This document shows positions 1 through 5,428 of a DNA stretch of 5,428 nucleotides, piece by piece. Both the position numbers and the translations under genes were made by a program. Below the pieces are notes generated by a model, which was given only the letters and a program-made list of their open reading frames with translations, made no database searches and was not told where the DNA came from. The number at the start of each line of letters is the position of its first letter. Position 1 is the first letter of the stretch. Origin of the DNA: Minisyncoccota bacterium (lineage in GTDB: Bacteria > Verrucomicrobiota > Lentisphaeria > Oligosphaerales > MVZH01); contig JAIPIM010000281.1 in the NCBI GenBank assembly GCA_021734725.1, positions 1 to 5,428 on the forward strand, given 5' to 3'.

Positions 1-2
1 CG

Positions 3-2219
3 CATCGTGCATACAGTGTGGCGTTTGCGCCGGACGGTACTCGGGTTGCAGTGGCCGGGGAAGGCGGTACCGCATTCGTATTCGACGTGCATAACGGCAG
101 AAAAGTCAGCACGCTTGCCTGCGAGGGGCGCATCTGGGATGTGGCCTTCGCTCACGGAGGAAAAGTGGCAGCGGGTGCCACGACCGCCGGTACGGTTGTA
201 TTCTGGGACGTGAACTCAGGGAAAAAGACCGATGCGTGGCAGGTCGGCGATGCAGCTGTTCAGTGTGTCTGCTTCTCTCCAGACGGCACGAGAGTACTGT
301 GCGGTACCCGGGACGGTCGTGCGTTGCTCTGGAGCATGCAGGGCGGTGCCCCTGCATGGTCAGTCCCGCATCTGGGGCCCGCCGTGCAGGCTGTCGATTT
401 CAGCAGAGATGGCAAATACATGCTGACGGCGGCGGGGGACGCGCTTGCTGTCTGGTCCGTGGAGGAACTGCGTGTGGTGCGCCGTACCGTACTGCCTGGG
501 GGGCACGCGAATGCCGCGGCGTTTGCGTCGAGACAGGAAACCGTCCTGGCCGGCAACGAGTCCGGCCTTTGGGGCTGGGAAACCGGATTGGGACAAGAGA
601 GTTTCAGCGGCCGCATGCATGTCGATGCTGTGCATGCCATGGTCAACGGTCCCGGGGCCCGGCTTTTTTCGGGAGGGGACGATGGCAACCTCGTCGCTTG
701 GAATACGCAGTCGATAGCAATCAAATCCCGGTTCCCCGCTCACCCTGGGCGCATCCTGGACGTGATGGTTGACCGGAGGAACGGCCGACTCCTTACGGCC
801 TCGCGCGATCATACGATCGCTGTCTGGGGACTCACGGACCTGGATTATGTCGCCAGCCATAGACTGGGCAACTGCGGTGTGATGTGCATGGCCGAAGCGG
901 CTGATGGACATGTGTTCTGCGGCTTGGAGAACGGCAAACTGGTCGAGCTTTCAGCGGACGAGTCAAAAACAATCAGTCGATGGCAGGGACACCGAGATGC
1001 TGTCACGGCTGTTGTCGCGGTGGATTCTGCCAGGAGGATCTTTACCGCCGGCGAGGACGGTTGGATCAGGGTTTGGGACACCATCGATCACGCTCTCGTG
1101 GCTCAGCAGGTTCTGCACAGTGGCCGCCCGGTGTTCGATCTGGCCGTGGCCGAAGATCAAGGGTATGCCGTTTCTGCTGGAGGCGATGGAACGATCCAGG
1201 TCTGGAGGGCGACAGATCTCACTCCTCTTCATGTTCTGCATGGTCACACTGGAGAGGTCCGCTGTGTTGCTTTTTCGAAGGACGGTAGTCGGACTTTCAG
1301 TGGTGGTGAAGACCGTACTGTCAGGATCTGGCACACCGAGACAGGGCAGGAACTTCTCACTCTGCGAGGCCACAAAGCACCCGTGACGCAGGTGGCGCTT
1401 GATCCAGACACGCACTGCCTCGTGTCGGCTGACGCAACCGGTACCGTGATGTTCTGGCCGGCATCCGAAGCGACCACCGCGGCGGACGTGATCCAAGGAA
1501 ACGTGATGCGTCAAAAAGAAATCGCACGCACGCCAAGCGACTTCGGCGCGCCTCAGCCTGTACTGCATTTGACGTTTGACCGAGAGAAACCGACAATAGA
1601 CGGTGTGATCGTACAGAACATCGAATTTGTTCCCGGGGTAAAGGGAAGAGCGGCACGTTTCGGGTCGGGAGCGTACCTAATGGCACCCACCGCGAAAATC
1701 ATGGACTTCACCCAGGGGGCCTTTGAATGCTGGTTTGCGCTGGATAATGTCCACAACGAACGGCACACGCTTTTCCAACTGCTCGAGGCTCCCCGAAAAC
1801 AGTGGGCCTTTCAGCGCCAACTAAGCCTGAAGATCACCAGAGACAGGTCGCTTGCCTTTACCGGTACCGTCAGTGCTGGAGATCTGCAAGCCGACAACAT
1901 GCCTGTGAACCTGCAGAGCGAAGCAACGGTTGCGGAGGGCAAGTGGTACCATGTTGTGCTCACATGGGAAAACGCTTCGCCTTTTTCGAAAAACTCTTCA
2001 GCCACCCTATACCTCAACGGAGCAGAAGTTGCAGAGACGGCTGCGGAAGGAAGTCTTCCACTGACAAGCGGCTACATCGGGTTCGGCGCCAAGATCGACA
2101 ACCATATGGGGGAGGATTCTGACATTACACTCGATGAGGTGAAGCTTTACAGCCGGAAGCTCAGTACGAAAGAAGCCCAGGCCCTTTACACGGATCGGAA
2201 GAACCTCGAAGAGCCCTAG
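3..2219 (+). CDS. WD40-repeat protein with C-terminal LamG-like (concanavalin-fold) domain, 5' end outside the window
   Basis: The frame is open from the window edge (HRAYS precedes the first GTG at 18), so the N-terminus is missing; the GTG lies inside a WD40 strand and is not a believable start. Numbering from that GTG, residues 1 to about 485 hold roughly 12 WD40 blades, recognisable by recurring VAFSPDG-type strands, SGGEDRTVRIW-type ends and GH spacers (for example HGHTGEVRCVAFSKDG and RGHKAPVTQVAL). Blades 9-12 are the most canonical; blades 5, 6 and 8 are degenerate. A linker of about 30 residues leads to a LamG-like jelly roll, about 515-733, from VLHLTFD through GKWYHVVLTW and LYLNGAEVAE to DITLDEVKLYSRKLS. 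WD40 propellers are protein-binding scaffolds and LamG-like domains often bind glycans or proteins, so a binding or surface role is likely. No enzymatic domain is visible, but related planctomycete-type proteins can carry a kinase or cytochrome domain at the N-terminus, which cannot be seen here. Confidence 0.93.
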   Translation, partial: HRAYSVAFAPDGTRVAVAGEGGTAFVFDVHNGRKVSTLACEGRIWDVAFAHGGKVAAGATTAGTVVFWDVNSGKKTDAWQVGDAAVQCVCFSPDGTRVLCGTRDGRALLWSMQGGAPAWSVPHLGPAVQAVDFSRDGKYMLTAAGDALAVWSVEELRVVRRTVLPGGHANAAAFASRQETVLAGNESGLWGWETGLGQESFSGRMHVDAVHAMVNGPGARLFSGGDDGNLVAWNTQSIAIKSRFPAHPGRILDVMVDRRNGRLLTASRDHTIAVWGLTDLDYVASHRLGNCGVMCMAEAADGHVFCGLENGKLVELSADESKTISRWQGHRDAVTAVVAVDSARRIFTAGEDGWIRVWDTIDHALVAQQVLHSGRPVFDLAVAEDQGYAVSAGGDGTIQVWRATDLTPLHVLHGHTGEVRCVAFSKDGSRTFSGGEDRTVRIWHTETGQELLTLRGHKAPVTQVALDPDTHCLVSADATGTVMFWPASEATTAADVIQGNVMRQKEIARTPSDFGAPQPVLHLTFDREKPTIDGVIVQNIEFVPGVKGRAARFGSGAYLMAPTAKIMDFTQGAFECWFALDNVHNERHTLFQLLEAPRKQWAFQRQLSLKITRDRSLAFTGTVSAGDLQADNMPVNLQSEATVAEGKWYHVVLTWENASPFSKNSSATLYLNGAEVAETAAEGSLPLTSGYIGFGAKIDNHMGEDSDITLDEVKLYSRKLSTKEAQALYTDRKNLEEP

Positions 2220-2274
2220 TTTAGACGTGTTCCCTTGTGCTCCGGCTCGACGATCTTGAGGATAGCGGATGAGG

Positions 2275-2997
2275 TCAGAAATCCGGGAAGTCACCGGGGC
2301 CCAACGGCGAGCGGCCATAGGAGTAAGAGGCACTCCAGAGGGAGCCATCCACCCAGCGCACATGGCCGTCCAGATAACCTAAATTCCCGCCATCACCGAC
2401 CGCACCGTTCGGGTGCGTGTGCAGGCTCAAGGCATGCGATTTCGTGGTTAAGTTAGGCACAGAATGCCCCGGCCCATGCCCCGAGTCCTTGACGTACCAT
2501 TCCTGCGCCGGGTTCGGAATCCGTGACAACGGCATGACTGGCGCAGTTCCCCCCGGAGATCGAAACCGCCGCCATGTGTAAGTGTTACACAAGCTATGAG
2601 CGTCCCCCCCGTTGGCATTTGTGAACGGGGCCTCAAGGGGAGACACCGGGGTCCAGCCAAGCCACTTTCCCCAGTTTCCGTAGCCTGGACACTGCAACAG
2701 AGAAGGACAGTTGTCAAAGTGACCGGTCTCACACATGACCATAATGGGGAGATGGTTGGTCGTGGTTCCGTCGAAAGGCTTCCACGGAAGAACACCAGCA
2801 TAGTCGTCACCATAGACCGTGATGATGGCCATGATCTGCCGCTGCTGGCCACCGCAGATGATCCGGCGCGCATATTCCCTGGCACGAGACAAAGCCGGCA
2901 GCAAAAGAGAACTCAGTATGGCGATGATGGCAATCACCACAAGTAATTCTATAAGCGTAAACCAGTCCCGGTTGCAGTTGTTTGATAGACCCCTCAT
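2275..2997 (-). CDS. Prepilin-like protein with N-terminal cleavage/methylation segment and DG-type C-terminus (pseudopilin, DUF1559-like)
   Basis: This 240-residue protein begins with a 12-residue leader, then FTLIELLVVIAIIAIL, the type IV prepilin/pseudopilin N-terminal helix. Phe13 would become residue 1 after processing and Glu17 is the conserved Glu+5. The helix runs into LLPALSRAREYARR, typical of the large pseudopilin families of Planctomycetes, Verrucomicrobia and Lentisphaerae. Near the C-terminus YLDGHVRWVDGSLW (about 208-221) matches the DGH end motif of the H-X9-DG prepilin-like group, although the nearest upstream His is 14 residues away, not nine. Such proteins are presumed to be inserted in the inner membrane, processed by a prepilin peptidase and exposed to the periplasm; individual functions are mostly unknown. 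ATG 2997 is preferred to the in-frame ATG at 3048 because the predicted -10 box ends ten bases before 3048. Residue -1 is Trp instead of the usual Gly. No other pilus genes are adjacent. Confidence 0.9.
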   Translation of the reverse strand: MRGLSNNCNRDWFTLIELLVVIAIIAILSSLLLPALSRAREYARRIICGGQQRQIMAIITVYGDDYAGVLPWKPFDGTTTNHLPIMVMCETGHFDNCPSLLQCPGYGNWGKWLGWTPVSPLEAPFTNANGGDAHSLCNTYTWRRFRSPGGTAPVMPLSRIPNPAQEWYVKDSGHGPGHSVPNLTTKSHALSLHTHPNGAVGDGGNLGYLDGHVRWVDGSLWSASYSYGRSPLGPGDFPDF

Positions 2998-3057
2998 GTT
3001 AAGACCGCCATTCACCCAGAAATATCGTCGACGACTGAACACTGACATTCTTCGGTC

Positions 3058-3086
3058 AATATACGAATCAAAACGTCAAGGGTCAA
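3058..3086 (-). promoter_or_regulatory. Sigma-70-type promoter for the prepilin-like gene
   Basis: On the minus strand TTGACC (plus positions 3081-3086) is followed by exactly 17 bases and then TATATT (3058-3063). Each hexamer matches consensus at five of six bases with ideal spacing. The transcription start would fall near 3050-3052, two or three bases before the ATG at 3048 and about 54 bases before the ATG at 2997. The boxes are seen directly; their use is inferred. Confidence 0.6.
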
Positions 3087-3266
3087 TAACCGCGCATGAT
3101 TCTCGCTGATTTCGGCCCGCGCGCCAAAGGTATGGATTGGTCATACATGCGTGATGGCGGCCTGCTTGGCTCGGATGATAGGGAAAATCCCTGGGGATAT
3201 TAGTTGTGGGATGGATGAAAATCGACAGCGCGCGCCACAACAGACCTGAACGGCTTCCCAATAAAG

Positions 3267-3342
3267 TGGCATCCCCAAGGGGATTCGAACCCCTGTTGCC
3301 GGGATGAGAACCCGGTGTCCTAGGCCTCTAGACGATGGGGAC
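3267..3342 (-). tRNA. tRNA-Glu (anticodon CTC), with encoded CCA
   Basis: The reverse complement folds into a complete 76-base cloverleaf. The acceptor stem is GTCCCCA paired with TGGGGAT, followed by discriminator G and CCA (plus 3267-3269). The D-stem is GTCT/GGAC, the anticodon stem CCGGG/CCCGG with loop TTCTCAT (3304-3310), and the T-arm AGGGG-TTCGAAT-CCCCT. The anticodon is CTC (plus 3306-3308), which reads GAG. Identity features known for bacterial tRNA-Glu are present: U11-A24, the U13-G22 pair, A46 and a four-base variable loop lacking position 47. The first acceptor pair is G1-U72 wobble, unlike the G1-C72 of Escherichia coli tRNA-Glu. A second isoacceptor with anticodon TTC is expected elsewhere in the genome. 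Confidence 0.97.
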
Positions 3343-3350
3343 GCACAAGT

Positions 3351-3387
3351 TGTAATAATTTACTGCATACGTGCTGGACTGCAACCA
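3351..3387 (-). promoter_or_regulatory. Possible promoter of the tRNA-Glu gene
   Basis: Reading the minus strand into the tRNA, a TTGCAG box is followed after 16 bases by TAAATT within an AT-rich stretch about 15 bases before the mature tRNA 5' end. Each box matches consensus at four of six positions. Position relative to the tRNA is sensible, but the match is modest and neighbouring registers in the AT-rich stretch are possible. Confidence 0.35.
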
Positions 3388-3400
3388 GAACTTTCCGTTT

Positions 3401-3429
3401 TGGACACAGCGGTAAATGCGTGATATGGT
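3401..3429 (+). promoter_or_regulatory. Candidate promoter of the MEMO-AMMECR1 gene
   Basis: TGGACA (3401-3406, five of six matches to the -35 consensus) is followed by a 17-base spacer and TATGGT (3424-3429, four of six), with a TG one base before the -10 box giving an extended -10 (TGaTATGGT). The predicted transcript start is near 3436, leaving a leader of about 26 bases before ATG 3462. This makes the longer frame beginning with GTG at 3420 unlikely, since that codon lies upstream of the -10 box. Confidence 0.45.
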
Positions 3430-3449
3430 TACTGCAACTGGGACAACCC

Positions 3450-3455
3450 GAGGGA
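3450..3455 (+). promoter_or_regulatory. Ribosome binding site that fixes the MEMO-AMMECR1 start
   Basis: GAGGGA lies six bases before ATG 3462. No comparable purine box precedes the alternative GTG at 3420, so this site decides the start codon in favour of the shorter, 488-residue product. Confidence 0.65.
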
Positions 3456-3461
3456 ACACGC

Positions 3462-4928
3462 ATGAATACACCGTCCAAGGAACGCCAACCGGCGGTCGCC
3501 GGTCAATTCTATCCGGGCACGCCGGACGCATTGGAGTCGGCAATAGAGGATTACCTTTGCCCGCCTTCGGCACCTCCTTCCGGCCGCGTCCGAGCCCTGA
3601 TTGAACCGCATGCCGGGTACCAGTATTCGGGACGTACAGCCGGTGCTGGATATGCCTTGTTGTTGAAGGAACGCAAAGCCGTACGGCGCGCAGTTGTTTT
3701 AGCGCCCACGCACAGGGTCCCCTTTCGCGGTGTCAGTACGGGGGGATTCACGGCTTTCAATACCCCGTTGGGGAAACTGCCGGTCGACGTCGATGCCTGC
3801 CGAGACTTGATTGCGGACAATTCAATGGTATCGGATCGCGCGGATGCCCACCTCTACGAACACGCGCTTGAAGTACAACTGCCGTTTCTGCAGACCGTGC
3901 TTGCCGAGGATTTCATGCTGGTTCCCGTCGTCTGCGGCCAGATGTCGATGGACGATACGCGCGCGGTAGCTCAAACGATAGCCCGGCATCTCTGGACAGA
4001 CGATACGCTCTGGATAATCAGCTCCGACTTCACGCACTATGGTTCGTCATTCGGTTATGTCCCCTTCACCAAGGACGTCCGCGCGCGCCTGCAGGAACTG
4101 GACACCGGTGCCATCCGGGAAATCGAACGTCACGATTTGGAAGGGTTTATGAACTACGTCGAGCGCACCGGCGCGACGATTTGCGGTGCCACTCCAATTG
4201 GGATCCTGCTCGGGGTTCTGGAGTCACAAACGGAGGATTACAAGGTCAGGAAGCTGGCGTACACGAACTCCGGAATATTGACGGGCGATTTTTCGCACAG
4301 CGTCAGTTACGCCAGCATCGGTGTTTTTGACACGCGGCTTCCCCGGCATCATGCTGTTCAAGGAACTGCCGAGGGTCGTTTGGGAATTAGTAACTCGGGG
4401 GAAAAACTGTGTCTTCAGCTCGCTCGGGAAGCGATTCAATCCCAACTTGAGAAGGGGGATATCGGCGTGCCTCCCGAGGACGAACTCCCCAGTTTTCTGC
4501 GTGACCCCGGGGCTTGCTTTGTCACCCTGCACATAGGGGATAACCTGCGCGGTTGCATCGGCTCGCTTGAGCCTGCTGAACCGCTCTACCTCGACATCGT
4601 TCGTAACGCCCGGAACGCCGCGTTTCGCGATCCGCGTTTCCGGCCGTTGACAGAGGATGAATTTCGCCAGATTCACATTGAAATAAGCATCCTGACTCCG
4701 GCCCAGCGCATTGAGTCACCGGAACAGTTCGAGATAGGCAGACACGGCATCATTCTCGAAAAAGGCCCTTACCGTGCTGTTTTTCTTCCGCAGGTGGCGC
4801 CGGAACAGGGGTGGGATCGTGACACAACACTCACTCATCTGGCATTGAAGGCGGGCTTGGGGCCGGATGACTGGAAACGAAACACTCAGTTTTCAGTGTT
4901 TGAAGCGATTGTCTTTGGGGAAGAATAA
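3462..4928 (+). CDS. MEMO1-AMMECR1 fusion (AmmeMemoRadiSam system proteins B and A in one chain)
   Basis: This 488-residue protein has two full domains. Residues about 8-290 are MEMO1-like: AVAGQFYPG, PHAGYQYSG with His50, LAPTHRVPF with His84, SSDFTHYG with Asp189 and His192, and TICGATPIGILLGVLE with Cys241. His50, His84 and Cys241 correspond to human MEMO1 His49, His81 and Cys244, which form its metal-binding pocket, and the fold is related to extradiol dioxygenases. Residues about 312-488 are AMMECR1-like, with the hallmark LRGCIGSLEP at 362-371, then NAAFRDPRF and HIEISILTP. No signal peptide or membrane segment is visible, so it is probably cytoplasmic. In many bacteria and archaea these two modules occur as separate genes or as a fusion beside a radical SAM gene; the chemistry remains poorly defined. 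No radical SAM gene is seen here. The upstream neighbour is a divergent tRNA and the downstream neighbour is convergent, so it appears monocistronic. Both domains look intact. Confidence 0.96.
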   Translation: MNTPSKERQPAVAGQFYPGTPDALESAIEDYLCPPSAPPSGRVRALIEPHAGYQYSGRTAGAGYALLLKERKAVRRAVVLAPTHRVPFRGVSTGGFTAFNTPLGKLPVDVDACRDLIADNSMVSDRADAHLYEHALEVQLPFLQTVLAEDFMLVPVVCGQMSMDDTRAVAQTIARHLWTDDTLWIISSDFTHYGSSFGYVPFTKDVRARLQELDTGAIREIERHDLEGFMNYVERTGATICGATPIGILLGVLESQTEDYKVRKLAYTNSGILTGDFSHSVSYASIGVFDTRLPRHHAVQGTAEGRLGISNSGEKLCLQLAREAIQSQLEKGDIGVPPEDELPSFLRDPGACFVTLHIGDNLRGCIGSLEPAEPLYLDIVRNARNAAFRDPRFRPLTEDEFRQIHIEISILTPAQRIESPEQFEIGRHGIILEKGPYRAVFLPQVAPEQGWDRDTTLTHLALKAGLGPDDWKRNTQFSVFEAIVFGEE

Positions 4929-5008
4929 CGTTCGTAAGCTCTCGAGACATCAGAAAACCCGATGTGCCACGGTATTGCGGACGAGCATCGAAATCTTCTT
5001 GCGCGGGG

Positions 5009-5170
5009 TTAATACGGCACGCCGATCATACCGCTTTCCCAGGGGGCGGGCGTATTCCAGGGGAGTTGATTCTCGGGGGCGCCGTTGCCGTTGGTGGCAC
5101 AGCCCGTAGTAAGAAACATTGCAACGAAGGCAAGTGAAAGCGCGAGAAAAGTGATGATTCTATGAGCCAT
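5009..5170 (-). CDS. Small lipoprotein, 53 residues
   Basis: The minus-strand frame from ATG 5170 to TAA 5009 encodes a short N-region MAHRI, a hydrophobic stretch ITFLALSLAFVAMFL, and a lipobox-like LTTGC with Cys24 as the probable lipidated residue. The mature part would be only 30 residues: a Thr/Asn/Gly-rich stretch, then NQLPWNTPAPWE and SGMIGVPY. The architecture is that of a bacterial signal-peptidase-II substrate anchored to a membrane. The -3 position of the lipobox is Thr rather than Leu, which is tolerated but not ideal. The LPW-x-x-P-x-PWE tail resembles small uncharacterised lipoproteins I associate with Verrucomicrobia, Lentisphaerae and Kiritimatiellae, though this is recollection only. 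No strong Shine-Dalgarno sequence is visible. It lies 50 bases after the 38-residue membrane peptide gene on the same strand, suggesting one operon, and faces the MEMO-AMMECR1 gene tail to tail across 80 bases. No function is assigned. Confidence 0.72.
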   Translation of the reverse strand: MAHRIITFLALSLAFVAMFLTTGCATNGNGAPENQLPWNTPAPWESGMIGVPY

Positions 5171-5220
5171 GGCGGTCGACCAGTCTTAAACTGGGGGCAT
5201 TCGCATGAGCGGCCATCGCA

Positions 5221-5337
5221 TTACAAGGACTGGAAGACGGAAAACATCAGGCATTCCATAACTTGCATAGCCACGATCGCCACGAGACAAGCTGCTATCA
5301 GCAGAGAAAAAACTGTGGTAAAAATGCTGTTTAACAT
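5221..5337 (-). CDS. Putative single-span membrane peptide, 38 residues
   Basis: From ATG 5337 to TAA 5221 the minus strand encodes a peptide that is hydrophobic almost throughout; SLLIAACLVAIVAM at residues 11-24 forms the core of a likely transmembrane helix. Glu28 is the only charged residue and there is no Lys or Arg. GAGGAG (plus 5348-5353) lies ten bases before this ATG, and its first bases overlap the TGA of the preceding frame, as in tightly packed operons. The frame is also open to GTG 5355, which would give 44 residues, overlap that TGA and allow translational coupling. The small lipoprotein gene follows after 50 bases. I do not recognise the family, and a frame this short could be chance; the ribosome binding site, hydrophobic pattern and placement are the support. 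Confidence 0.5.
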   Translation of the reverse strand: MLNSIFTTVFSLLIAACLVAIVAMQVMECLMFSVFQSL

Positions 5338-5347
5338 AACATCTACG

Positions 5348-5353
5348 CTCCTC
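5348..5353 (-). promoter_or_regulatory. Ribosome binding site of the 38-residue membrane peptide
   Basis: GAGGAG on the minus strand overlaps the TGA of the preceding frame. It stands five bases before an ATG (5342) that opens only a three-codon frame, and ten bases before the ATG (5337) of the membrane peptide, so it could serve either. Confidence 0.5.
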
Positions 5354-5428
5354 ACATAGCTTTCTCTTGTGGCGCCGCTTCCTTCGTGGTTTCCGGGATG
5401 CTCGCGGGAAGCAACACTCGGTCACCCT
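5352..5428 (-). CDS. C-terminus of an unidentified protein, 5' part outside the window
   Basis: One minus-strand frame is open from the window edge to TGA at 5352-5354. Its last residues read GDRVLLPASIPETTKEAAP and then QEKAM, a hydrophilic Pro/Glu/Lys-rich tail of the kind found at natural C-termini. The stop codon overlaps the Shine-Dalgarno sequence of the next small gene, which supports an operon arrangement. A competing open frame across the same bases gives an Arg/Lys/Cys-rich product that looks non-coding. Too little is visible to name a family. Confidence 0.42.
   Translation of the reverse strand, partial: GDRVLLPASIPETTKEAAPQEKAM

Noticed and set aside
2220..2274. Spacer between the convergent WD40-LamG and prepilin-like genes, examined for a shared terminator
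   Set aside because: No stable inverted repeat or T-run is visible in these 55 bases.
3180..3192. AGGGA-AAA-TCCCT small hairpin
   Set aside because: Only five pairs with a three-base loop and no T-tract on either side; too weak to call a terminator or operator.
3203..3241. Seven-base inverted repeat GTTGTGG...CCACAAC between tRNA-Glu and the prepilin-like gene, considered as a terminator
   Set aside because: The loop is 25 bases and no T-run follows on the minus strand, so it does not meet the pattern of an intrinsic terminator; repeats of this size arise by chance.
3076..3261. 61-residue minus-strand frame in the spacer between tRNA-Glu and the prepilin-like gene
   Set aside because: No recognisable motif or plausible composition, no clear ribosome site, and it overlaps the promoter of the prepilin-like gene.
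3420..3461. GTG 3420 as the start of the MEMO-AMMECR1 gene
   Set aside because: It lies upstream of the candidate -10 box and lacks a Shine-Dalgarno sequence, and the MEMO family homology begins only after ATG 3462, which has GAGGGA at good spacing.
4947..4965. ACATC...GATGT hairpin between the convergent MEMO-AMMECR1 and lipoprotein genes
   Set aside because: Five or six weak pairs and no downstream T-run on either strand. A bidirectional terminator is expected in this spacer but this one is not convincing.
5186..5425. 79-residue minus-strand frame rich in Arg, Lys and Cys
   Set aside because: The composition looks like a shadow, and the frame overlaps the better supported 38-residue peptide and the C-terminal tail at 5352-5428.

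Overview
The window reads like a moderately GC-rich (mid-50s % by eye) bacterial chromosome from the Planctomycetes-Verrucomicrobia-Lentisphaerae side of the tree, or a lineage with a similar gene style such as Hydrogenedentes or Kiritimatiellae. The grounds are a stand-alone prepilin-like protein with an FTLIELLVVIAIIAIL start and a YLDGHVRWVDG end, a very long WD40 protein ending in a LamG-like domain, and a tiny lipoprotein with an LPWNTPAPWE tail. This placement is an inference from gene style; species cannot be named from this sequence.

Layout, left to right. A 5'-truncated plus-strand gene (3-2219) encodes at least 12 WD40 blades followed by a concanavalin/LamG-like domain. It converges, across 55 bases, on a minus-strand prepilin-like gene (2275-2997, or 3048 if the upstream ATG is used). 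That gene has a near-consensus sigma-70 promoter whose -10 box lies so close to the upstream ATG that the downstream ATG is the better start. Upstream of it, also on the minus strand, is a complete tRNA-Glu(CTC) gene with encoded CCA (3267-3342). A roughly 120-base divergent spacer holds candidate promoters for the tRNA and for the next gene. The plus-strand gene at 3462-4928 is a fusion of a MEMO1-like domain and an AMMECR1 domain, i.e. AmmeMemoRadiSam proteins B and A in one chain.

The right end (about 5009-5428) carries no long reading frame, but on the minus strand it holds what looks like a compact row of small genes. First is the C-terminus of an unseen upstream gene (5352-5428). Next comes a 38-residue, almost uncharged membrane peptide (5221-5337) whose Shine-Dalgarno sequence overlaps the preceding stop codon. 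Last is a 53-residue lipoprotein (5009-5170), which converges on the MEMO-AMMECR1 gene.

The genes do not form one pathway. They look like several independent transcription units. The most noteworthy points are the two very small membrane-associated genes at the right edge, the MEMO-AMMECR1 fusion without an adjacent radical SAM gene, and the start-site and promoter arrangement of the prepilin-like gene. I found no CRISPR array, mobile element, or convincing new defence or biosynthetic system.
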